From DATKYK01 sp034430255 (GTDB lineage: Bacteria; Chloroflexota; Dehalococcoidia; E44-bin15): a stretch of 19,423 bases of DNA. Numbering within the stretch: position 1 is the first letter of the stretch; the number at the start of each line of letters is the position of its first letter. Where the stretch lies: assembly GCA_034430255.1 (NCBI GenBank), contig DAOUEU010000009.1, forward strand, positions 1 through 19,423. Direction: 5' to 3'. Below the pieces are notes generated by a model. That model ran no database searches. It saw nothing but the letters and a program-made list of their open reading frames with translations, and was not told where the DNA came from. The position numbers and the translations under genes were made by a program. Shown in pieces: positions 13,870-19,423 of this stretch.

Positions 13870-14952
13870 ATGAGCTCCTATGATGTAATAATAGTCGGTG
13901 CCGGTCCTGCTGGTGCTACGCTGGGCCGTGAGCTCTGCCACAGAGGGCTGGCAGTTCTCATAGTGGAAAAGGAGAAGCTACCCCGTGAAAAGCCCTGCGC
14001 CGGTGGTGTAACCTTCAGGGCTGCCAGCCTGCTCGACTTCGATATTGGCCCGGTGACCGAAGGGATAGCTTACGGGGCCAGGATCACCTATCAGCTCAGC
14101 GATGAGTGCATTAGGCGGCATAACCAACAATTGGTCCACATGGTGATGCGTAGCAGATTCGATCATTTCCTTGTTAAGAAGGCTCAAGAGGCGGGCGCAG
14201 TTGTAAGCGATGGCGTGCGGGCTGATCAACTTGAGATGACAGCTTCGGGGGTCAGTGTACTGACTGCCGAAGGCCCCATAACAGCTAAAGTTGTAGCCGT
14301 AGCCGATGGTGCCAGAGGGACGGTAGGCAGGGGGTTGGGCATGATCAGGGATTTTGAACTTGGCCTCGCTCTCGAGGACGAAGTCTATGTAACCGGGGAT
14401 AAACTGTCCGATTGGGATTCCCTTATCGGCCTGGATATCGGGCAGATACCGGGCGGCTATGGGTGGGTCTTTCCCAAGAGGGATCACCTGTCGGTCGGGG
14501 TGGGAGGACCGCTTCATTTATCTAAAAGGCTTAAACCGTACCTCAAGCGGCTTCTCCGCCACCTGGGGAAAAACGACATCGACGATTTCACCGGGCACCT
14601 CATGCCGCTCAGAAGGCGGGGCATGGCTATCCAGCGAGGCAATGCCCTATTGCTTGGCGATGCGGCCGGTTTAGTTCACCCCCTCACCGGGGAGGGCATT
14701 TACTATGCAATCAGGAGCGCCCAGCTTGCGGCCTCGGTTATTACCGAATCATTGCGGTCTGGTAGGATCGATCTGAGAGGCTACCAGCGGGCTGTGGATG
14801 ACCAGTTAATGCCCAGCCTTGAGGTAGGAAGGGTTCTGCTGAACCTTTTCACCTGGTCTCCGCGCTTCTACTTCGATTTGGTGAGTAGGAGCGACCGTGC
14901 CTGGAGATATGCCTGTCATGTCCTGCTGGGAACATGGCCGGTCTGCACTTAA
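13870..14952 (+). CDS. geranylgeranyl-reductase-family FAD-dependent oxidoreductase
   Basis: A 360-residue flavoprotein of the ChlP/GGR group, which saturates double bonds of prenyl chains (phytyl, archaeal lipid or quinone side chains). Seen: the dinucleotide-binding GAGPAG (10-15), PREKPCAGG (38-46) with the family Cys43, GWVFPK (198-203), and the second FAD motif GDAAGLVHPLTGEGI (263-277) followed by AIRSAQLAA. I chose the ATG at 13870. An in-frame TTG at 13855 overlaps the purD stop and would add five residues (MRGGP). No signal peptide or membrane segment is obvious, apart from a hydrophobic C-terminus. It lies between purD and purE. Its substrate is unknown. A MEP-derived prenyl lipid or menaquinone is plausible, since dxs is close by. 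Confidence 0.88.
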   Translation: MSSYDVIIVGAGPAGATLGRELCHRGLAVLIVEKEKLPREKPCAGGVTFRAASLLDFDIGPVTEGIAYGARITYQLSDECIRRHNQQLVHMVMRSRFDHFLVKKAQEAGAVVSDGVRADQLEMTASGVSVLTAEGPITAKVVAVADGARGTVGRGLGMIRDFELGLALEDEVYVTGDKLSDWDSLIGLDIGQIPGGYGWVFPKRDHLSVGVGGPLHLSKRLKPYLKRLLRHLGKNDIDDFTGHLMPLRRRGMAIQRGNALLLGDAAGLVHPLTGEGIYYAIRSAQLAASVITESLRSGRIDLRGYQRAVDDQLMPSLEVGRVLLNLFTWSPRFYFDLVSRSDRAWRYACHVLLGTWPVCT

Positions 14953-14973
14953 TCTTCTTATAGGAGCTTCGAT

Positions 14974-15477
14974 ATGTTACTAGTCGGCGTGGTTATGGGA
15001 AGCAAATCGGATGAGCCGTTGATGCAGCCAGCACTGGATATGCTGCGGAAGTTAGGCGTTGAGTATGAGGTCTCGGTCATATCCGCACACCGCAACCCGG
15101 AGAAGACACGGGAGTATGGGTTAGGGGCCGAGCGGCGCGGGATTGAGGTTATCATTGCCGGTGCGGGGAAAGCGGCGCATCTTCCGGGTGTGCTCGCCAG
15201 CTGGACTATACTGCCTATCATCGGCGTCCCACTGGGGACAAGCGAGCTATTGGGGGTGGACGCGCTTTACTCCATGGCCCAGATGCCTGCAGGGGTGCCG
15301 GTAGCGTGTGTTGCCATCGATGGTGCTGAGAATGCCGCAATCCTCGCTGCTGCAATTCTCGCACTAAAGCATGAGAAGATAAAGGAAAAATATGAGGAAT
15401 ATCGGCGAAGCTTATCGGAAGGAAACAGGGAGCCACAGTCTGGGCAGCGTAAAGCTCGAAAAGGGGCGAAAGGATGA
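14974..15477 (+). CDS. purE: N5-carboxyaminoimidazole ribonucleotide mutase / AIR carboxylase catalytic subunit
   Basis: Makes CAIR in purine synthesis. Of 167 residues, the core (1 to about 150) carries GSKSD (9-13), SAHRNP (37-42), AGAGKAAHLPG (62-72) and the VDALYSMAQMP segment, all as in class I PurE that uses N5-CAIR from PurK. The last about 20 residues (GNREPQSGQRKARKGAKG) are a basic tail without family motifs. AGGAG lies 8 nt before the ATG, 21 bp after the GGR gene. The stop overlaps the purB start by 4 bp. No purK lies beside it, so N5-CAIR must be made elsewhere or the enzyme must use AIR and CO2 directly. Confidence 0.94.
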   Translation: MLLVGVVMGSKSDEPLMQPALDMLRKLGVEYEVSVISAHRNPEKTREYGLGAERRGIEVIIAGAGKAAHLPGVLASWTILPIIGVPLGTSELLGVDALYSMAQMPAGVPVACVAIDGAENAAILAAAILALKHEKIKEKYEEYRRSLSEGNREPQSGQRKARKGAKG

Positions 15478-16766
15478 TTGAGCGATATTCAAGGCCACAG
15501 ATGAAAAAGGTCTGGTCCGATGAATCCAAGTTCGAGAAGTGGCTACAGGTGGAGATCGCTGTATGCGAGGCCTGGGCTCAGTTAGGGGCCATACCCAGTG
15601 AGGCTATCCCCAGGATAAAAAAAGCTCGCTTTAATATTAAACGCTTCGATGAGATACTCAAAAAGACGCACCACGATGTGACCGCCTTCCTTGGCGCAGT
15701 GGCGGAGAGCCTGGGGGAGGAGAGTCGCTTCATTCACCTCGGGCTTACCTCATCGGATATTATGGACACTGCCCTTAGCCTGCAGCTGGTGGCGGCAGCA
15801 GACATCTTGGCTCGTGACATCGCCGAGCTTCTCGTGGGGCTGAAGGAGAAGGCGGTGGCGCACCGGCACACCATAATGATGGGGCGCACCCACGGCGTCC
15901 ACGCCGAGCCCACGACTTTTGGCCTGAAGCTCGCCCTATGGGTCGAGGAGATGAAGCGGAACGAGGAACGGCTTGCCGCGGCGAGAAAGGCGATAGCGGT
16001 GGGCAAGATCTCGGGAGCAGTGGGCACCTATGCCACAGTGACCCCCGAGGTCGAAAAGATTGCCTGTGCCAAGCTGGGGCTTGAGGCAGCGCCGATATCA
16101 AGCCAGATTGTGCAGCGCGACCGCCATGCTCAGTTTGTAACCACGCTCGCTATTATCGCCAGCTCACTGGAGAAGTTCGCCACCGAGATCAGGGGGCTGC
16201 AGCGGACCGAGACTTTGGAGGCCGAGGAACCCTTTGAAGAGGGGCAGACCGGCTCGTCGGCGATGCCCCACAAGCGCAACCCCGAGCTCTGCGAGCGCAT
16301 CTCTGGCCTGTCGAGGCTGGTGCGGGGACATGCCCTGACATCGCTTGAGAACATCGCCCTGTGGCACGAACGGGACATCAGCCATTCCTCCAACGAGCGA
16401 ATCATACTCCCCGACTCCTGCCTGGTGCTCGACTATGTCCTCTACCTCTTTATCTATATTATAAAGGGGCTTCGGGTATACCCGGAGCGCATGAAGGAGA
16501 ACATGGAGTTGACCAGGGGGCTGGTCTTCTCGCAGCGGGTGATGCTCTCACTCATCGATAAGGGGCTCAGCCGTCAGGACGCGTATGAGATGGTGCAGCG
16601 CAACGCGATGAAGGCTTGGCAGGATAGGGTAAGCTTCCTCGACCTTCTTCAGGCCGACCCTGATGTCGGCAAGCATCTTTCCAAATCTGAGCTTGAGGGC
16701 ATTTTTGACTACGGCTATTTCCTGCGCCATGTAGATACGATCTTCGAGCGCCTGGGGTTGGGGTAG
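15474..16766 (+). CDS. purB: adenylosuccinate lyase
   Basis: Fumarase/aspartase-superfamily enzyme that cleaves both SAICAR to AICAR and adenylosuccinate to AMP. The 430-residue length is normal. Signatures: KTHHDVTAF (64-72), HLGLTSSDIMDT (88-99), MGRTHGVHAEPTTFG (136-150) with the catalytic His region, and the flexible-loop SSAMPHKRNP (261-270) with the catalytic Ser. The ATG overlaps the purE stop by 4 bp, with AAAGG just upstream. The protein is intact to its stop at 16764-16766. A diverged copy of its final 30 codons lies downstream at 17019-17111. Confidence 0.97.
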   Translation: MIERYSRPQMKKVWSDESKFEKWLQVEIAVCEAWAQLGAIPSEAIPRIKKARFNIKRFDEILKKTHHDVTAFLGAVAESLGEESRFIHLGLTSSDIMDTALSLQLVAAADILARDIAELLVGLKEKAVAHRHTIMMGRTHGVHAEPTTFGLKLALWVEEMKRNEERLAAARKAIAVGKISGAVGTYATVTPEVEKIACAKLGLEAAPISSQIVQRDRHAQFVTTLAIIASSLEKFATEIRGLQRTETLEAEEPFEEGQTGSSAMPHKRNPELCERISGLSRLVRGHALTSLENIALWHERDISHSSNERIILPDSCLVLDYVLYLFIYIIKGLRVYPERMKENMELTRGLVFSQRVMLSLIDKGLSRQDAYEMVQRNAMKAWQDRVSFLDLLQADPDVGKHLSKSELEGIFDYGYFLRHVDTIFERLGLG

Positions 16767-16789
16767 AATCTGATGAAGAGAGGTGAAGG

Positions 16790-17041
16790 ATGATAGCATG
16801 CCCAAACTGCAAAGGTGTAGGGGCAATAAATGGCCCCAAATATCTATCACCAATTATTTGGTCTTGGAAGAGGTGCCCTACATGCAAGGGGGTAGGTAAG
16901 GTCAAAGACCATTTGCGGGGATGGGTAGTTTGTCCAAGGTGTGGCGGGTGGGCAAAAGAAGCTCATAGAATAGTGATAGGGCGCGCCTGCCCGAGATGTA
17001 ATGGTGTGGGGATTGTTGCACCTAGCAGAATCCGATCTTGA
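16790..17041 (+). CDS. free-standing DnaJ-type zinc-finger protein
   Basis: An 83-residue protein with four CxxC knuckles: CPNCKGVG (4-11), CPTCKGVG (29-36), CPRCGG (48-53) and CPRCNGVG (67-74). This is the CxxCxGxG pattern of the DnaJ cysteine-rich domain, enough for two zinc sites, but without J, G/F or substrate-binding domains. The third knuckle departs from the full motif. GAGGTG lies about 6 nt before the ATG, 23 bp after purB. The last seven residues (APSRIRS) and the stop are read out of frame from a purB 3' relic, so the original C-terminus was probably lost or changed. A redox or protein-folding helper role is possible, but no function is established. Confidence 0.72.
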   Translation: MIACPNCKGVGAINGPKYLSPIIWSWKRCPTCKGVGKVKDHLRGWVVCPRCGGWAKEAHRIVIGRACPRCNGVGIVAPSRIRS

Positions 17042-17111
17042 GGGCATTTTCGGCTAAGGCTATTTCCTGCGCAACGTGGACACGATCTTCGAGCGCTTTG
17101 GGCTGGAGTAG
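17019..17111 (+). pseudogene. relic of a second purB 3' end
   Basis: In the purB frame this reads HLAESDLEGIFG, a TAA stop at 17055-17057, then GYFLRNVDTIFERFGLE and TAG. The live purB end (16674-16766) reads HLSKSELEGIFD, Tyr, GYFLRHVDTIFERLGLG and TAG. I count 75 of 93 identical bases, no gaps, and 7 of the 15 changed codons synonymous, so both copies once evolved as coding sequence. There is no start, and nothing further upstream in this frame looks like PurB. Its 5' edge is joined to the zinc-finger gene at about 17018. Confidence 0.88.
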
Positions 17112-17161
17112 GCGCATGGTATGTTGTGTTTGGTCTATGACTATGACTAGGAGGCGGAGCG

Positions 17162-17515
17162 GTGGCTAAAATCTTTTGTGGAAGTTGTGGCGAAAAACTA
17201 AAAGTGTCGGACGAGGTATGTCCAAAATGTGATTCGAGAGATCGTAATATTCTCGGTGGTGATGAGGGGGAGGTCAGGGAGGGCCTCAAGCTTAAGGCAA
17301 AAGCCCCTTCAGGGTTTGTCGAGAGAGAGTTGAGGTTGAAGTCGAAGCGAGCAGGTAAGACTGGGCGGAGAGCTGAGGATAGACTGGAAATCGACCATAC
17401 GAGCGATAAAGAGACAAGAAAGCTGCACGAGGTATGGGAAAAGAATGAAGAGGGTAAGTGGGAGAAAGTTTACTACCAGGTTGATTCATTTTCAGCCAAG
17501 CGACGAAAGAAGTAG
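17162..17515 (+). CDS. zinc-ribbon protein of unknown function
   Basis: A 117-residue protein with a GTG start and a clear AGGAGG 7 nt upstream (17149-17154). The N-terminal zinc ribbon has Cys6, Cys9, Cys20 and Cys23 (FCGSCGEKL and VCPKCDSR). A highly charged, probably disordered linker rich in Lys, Arg and Glu follows (about 26-75). The C-terminal segment (about 76-112: HTSDKETRKLHEVWEKNEEGKW minus its last residues, then KVYYQVDSF) alternates charged and aromatic residues like a small beta-hairpin, and the tail is KRRKK. No signal peptide or membrane helix. It lies 21 bp before purC and is co-transcribed. I do not recognise a characterised homologue. Nucleic-acid binding is a guess from the basic character. 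Confidence 0.75.
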   Translation: MAKIFCGSCGEKLKVSDEVCPKCDSRDRNILGGDEGEVREGLKLKAKAPSGFVERELRLKSKRAGKTGRRAEDRLEIDHTSDKETRKLHEVWEKNEEGKWEKVYYQVDSFSAKRRKK

Positions 17516-17536
17516 CCGAGAGGAGATGTAGGAAAG

Positions 17537-18445
17537 ATGGAACTTCTACTTGAAACCAATCTGTCCAATCTATTCTACCGGGGGAAGGTGCGGGATACCT
17601 ATGACCTGGGCGATAGCCTGCTGCTGATAGCCACCGACCGCATCTCCGCCTTCGATTCGGTTCTTCCCTGCGGTATACCCGACAAGGGTATGGTCCTGAA
17701 CCAGCTATCCGCCTTCTGGTTTGAGAAGACGGAGCACCTTGTCCCCAACCATCTCATCGCGGTGGTGGACGATGCCCAATGGCTCAACGATACATACGGG
17801 GAGAAGGTCTGCTCTGGCTACTACTCCTTTCCCGACTACGTGGCGGGCCGTTCCATGGTGGTGAGGAAGGCCGAGCGCATCGATATCGAGTGCGTGGCGC
17901 GGGGCTACATCTCCGGCGCGGCGTGGGCTGAGTACCAGGAAAGGGGCACCATAAACGGCGTTCCTTTCCCCAAGGGGCTTGCGGAGAGCGAGAGGCTTCC
18001 CGAGCCTATCTTCACCCCTACAACAAAGGCGGATTCGGGGCACGATGAGCCTATCACCCTCGATGAGATGGGGCGGCTTTTGGGTGAGGAGCGGGCAGAG
18101 GAGCTGATGGATAAGACCATGAGTATATACCGCTACGCCCACGAGTATGCTCTGGAGCGTGGCATCATCATCGCCGATACCAAGGTGGAGTTTGGCCTGG
18201 TAAACGGCAGGGTGATACTGATCGACGAGCTTTTAACCCCCGACTCCAGCCGCTTTTGGGATGCGAGCCAGTATCGGGTGGGGCGCTCCCAGGCAAGCTT
18301 CGATAAGCAGCCGGTGCGCGACTGGCTCGTCCAGGCTGGCTGGAATAAAGAGCCTCCGGCGCCGATGCTGCCTGACGATGTCATCGCACAGACCACCGAG
18401 AGGTATCGAGAGGCGTACAGGCGGCTCGCCGGCAAGGATCTCTAG
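17537..18445 (+). CDS. purC: phosphoribosylaminoimidazole-succinocarboxamide synthase
   Basis: Joins CAIR and aspartate with ATP to give SAICAR, which PurB then cleaves. Length is 302 residues, the longer form of SAICAR synthase (as in yeast Ade1) rather than the roughly 240-residue E. coli type. Seen: YRGKVRDTYDLGD (14-26), ATDRISAFDSVL (32-43), ECVARGYISGAAW (118-130), TPTTKADSGHDEP (160-172), DTKVEFGL (214-221) and DELLTPDSSRFW (230-241). An AGGAG lies about 12 nt and an AGGAAAG just before the ATG. The stop is 1 nt from the cupin start. Confidence 0.96.
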   Translation: MELLLETNLSNLFYRGKVRDTYDLGDSLLLIATDRISAFDSVLPCGIPDKGMVLNQLSAFWFEKTEHLVPNHLIAVVDDAQWLNDTYGEKVCSGYYSFPDYVAGRSMVVRKAERIDIECVARGYISGAAWAEYQERGTINGVPFPKGLAESERLPEPIFTPTTKADSGHDEPITLDEMGRLLGEERAEELMDKTMSIYRYAHEYALERGIIIADTKVEFGLVNGRVILIDELLTPDSSRFWDASQYRVGRSQASFDKQPVRDWLVQAGWNKEPPAPMLPDDVIAQTTERYREAYRRLAGKDL

Positions 18446-18446
18446 G

Positions 18447-18809
18447 ATGGAAGTGGTAAACCGGAACGGGGTTGAGCCCTTCATAACCAAGGATAGCTCA
18501 GAGATAAGGGAAATCCTTGCTCCGTCAAACTCCTCTATAAAGAATCAGAGCCTGGCGGAGGCAAGGTTAGCACCGGGCATGACAACCGACCAGCATTTTC
18601 ACCCCAATTCTGAGGAGATATATTATATACTCGAGGGCAGGGGCAGGATGAAGGTGGAGGATGAGGAGAGAGATGTCGGCCCCGGCGATGGCATTGCTAT
18701 TCTCCCCGGCAAGAGGCACAGGATTTGGAACATCGGTGGCTCGGACCTCGTTTTCCTGTGCTGCTGCTCACCGGCCTACAGCCACGATGATACTATAATC
18801 GTCGAATGA
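18447..18809 (+). CDS. small single-domain cupin protein
   Basis: A 120-residue cupin_2-type beta-barrel. Cupin motif 1 is HFHPNSEEIYYILEGRG (50-66) with His50, His52 and Glu56 or Glu57. Motif 2 is PGDGIAILPGKRHRIWN (79-95) with the fourth ligand His91, so a mononuclear metal site is complete. An unusual Cys-Cys-Cys run sits at 105-107. The ATG at 18447 is 1 nt after the purC stop, with AAGGA upstream inside purC. An in-frame start further upstream would lie wholly within purC in another frame and was not used. Cupins of this size include mannose-6-phosphate-isomerase-like and sugar or polyketide enzymes. The reaction cannot be told from sequence. It is the last gene of the purine unit. Confidence 0.85.
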   Translation: MEVVNRNGVEPFITKDSSEIREILAPSNSSIKNQSLAEARLAPGMTTDQHFHPNSEEIYYILEGRGRMKVEDEERDVGPGDGIAILPGKRHRIWNIGGSDLVFLCCCSPAYSHDDTIIVE

Positions 18810-18894
18810 TGGGGCGAGCGGGTACGGTAGACCTGCCAGGAAGCTCGTGGCCAATCCTGCAATCGAGTAATTTCAGATTTAAGCCAGAGGAGGT
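18810..18894. other. convergent intergenic gap between the cupin gene and hisB
   Basis: 85 bp between two converging stop codons. I see no GC-rich hairpin followed by a T-run on either strand, so neither unit has an evident intrinsic terminator here. The only symmetry is a 7-bp pair 56 nt apart (18828-18834 and 18891-18897), which is probably chance. Confidence 0.4.
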
Positions 18895-19423
18895 CTAGCC
18901 CTCAATAACCCCTTTGGTGCTGGGCACTTTGCCACTGAGTCGCGCATCGATCTTGGTGGCGCTATCTAGGGCTCGCCCCAGCGCCTTGAAGATAGCCTCT
19001 GCCTTGTGATGGTCATTTATACCGGCAAGCACCCTGGCATGAAGGTTCATCTTTGCCTCCAGGGCGAAGGTCTCAAGGAAATGGCGCACCAGGTCGCTCT
19101 CCAGGTCACCGATCTTCTTCCTCTTGAAGGAGGCATCTATCACGGCATATCCCCTGCCGGAAAGGTCAACCGCCACCAGGGCCAGCGCCTCATCCATCGG
19201 CACGATGGCATGCCCCATGCGGGTAATGCCCCGCTTATCCCCCAGCGCCCTGTTCAGCGCCTGGCCCAGCGATATGGCCACATCCTCAACCACATGGTGC
19301 TGGTCCCATCCCGAGGCTTCAATCTTTATGTCAAATATACCGTGCTGGGCAATATGAGTCAGCATGTGGTCGAACATCTTGCTGCCGGTTACGATTTCAA
19401 ACTCCCCCCTGCCGTCGATGGAG
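18895..19423 (-). CDS. hisB: imidazoleglycerol-phosphate dehydratase, 5' end beyond window
   Basis: Dehydrates imidazoleglycerol phosphate to imidazoleacetol phosphate, step six of histidine synthesis. 176 codons are visible, and only about 15-25 N-terminal residues are missing past the right edge: the first visible residues SIDGRGEFEIVTGSKMFDHML are the usual strand and FDHML motif near residue 20-45. Metal-site motifs seen: DQHHVVEDVAISLGQAL (His-His-xx-Glu), MGHAIVPMDEAL, and the second repeat AGINDHHKAEAIFKALGRAL with His-His-xx-Glu. An internal ATG at 19375-19377 would remove the first strand and is not the start. It is the monofunctional form and converges on the purine operon. Confidence 0.95.
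   Translation of the reverse strand, partial: SIDGRGEFEIVTGSKMFDHMLTHIAQHGIFDIKIEASGWDQHHVVEDVAISLGQALNRALGDKRGITRMGHAIVPMDEALALVAVDLSGRGYAVIDASFKRKKIGDLESDLVRHFLETFALEAKMNLHARVLAGINDHHKAEAIFKALGRALDSATKIDARLSGKVPSTKGVIEG

Noticed and set aside
13978..14517. 179-codon minus-strand open frame inside the GGR gene
   Set aside because: It is a shadow of a well-supported flavoprotein, with no motif or ribosome site.
18261..18446. 62-codon upstream extension of the cupin gene
   Set aside because: It would overlap purC in another frame. The cupin fold starts after the ATG at 18447, which has its own ribosome site.
18828..18897. TAGACCT/AGGTCTA inverted repeat in the cupin-hisB gap
   Set aside because: Seven base pairs separated by 56 nt, with one arm inside the hisB stop, is within chance expectation.

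Overview
The window is one strand-switching block of bacterial core metabolism. It most resembles an anaerobic member of the Chloroflexota, class Dehalococcoidia or a close relative. That placement is an inference from the gene mix: LL-diaminopimelate aminotransferase (DapL), an archaeal-type phosphoglycerate mutase (ApgM), a CooC-type nickel-insertion ATPase that implies a CO dehydrogenase, and a geranylgeranyl-reductase-family flavoprotein inside a purine operon. Base composition is even and moderately GC-rich. No tRNA, rRNA, CRISPR array, insertion sequence or phage gene was seen.

Positions 1-7132 (minus strand) hold one tightly packed transcription unit. Read in its own direction it is cooC, pgk, apgM, tpiA, miaA, dapF, a pentapeptide-repeat protein and dapL, which runs off the left edge. 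Most early junctions overlap by 4 bp or abut. The unit joins lower glycolysis/gluconeogenesis (TpiA, Pgk, ApgM) with tRNA i6A37 modification (MiaA) and lysine/diaminopimelate synthesis (DapF, DapL).

Positions 7133-10366 (minus strand) hold a 243-bp intergenic region and a second unit: threonylcarbamoyl-AMP synthase (tsaC/sua5), rpiB and dxs. The unit ends in a good Rho-independent terminator at 7272-7307. RpiB and TpiA interconvert pentose and triose phosphates, and DXS uses glyceraldehyde 3-phosphate and pyruvate to start the MEP isoprenoid pathway.

Positions 10367-18809 (plus strand) hold a divergent purine operon: guaA, a half-ferritin-like protein, a two-helix membrane protein, purD, the geranylgeranyl-reductase-family flavoprotein, purE, purB, a free-standing DnaJ-type zinc-finger protein, a zinc-ribbon protein, purC and a small cupin. 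The 52-bp gap between tsaC and guaA appears to carry overlapping face-to-face promoters around a perfect palindrome. From 18895 to the right edge, on the minus strand and convergent, lies the 3' part of hisB.

The most unusual feature lies between purB and purC. A decayed second copy of the last 30 codons plus the stop codon of purB sits at 17019-17111, about 81% identical to the live 3' end and with one in-frame stop. It lies 345 bp downstream of the real purB end, and the zinc-finger gene sits between the two copies. The last seven codons and the stop of that zinc-finger gene are read out of frame from the relic. This looks like a scar of purB replacement or tandem duplication that brought in or trapped the zinc-finger gene.
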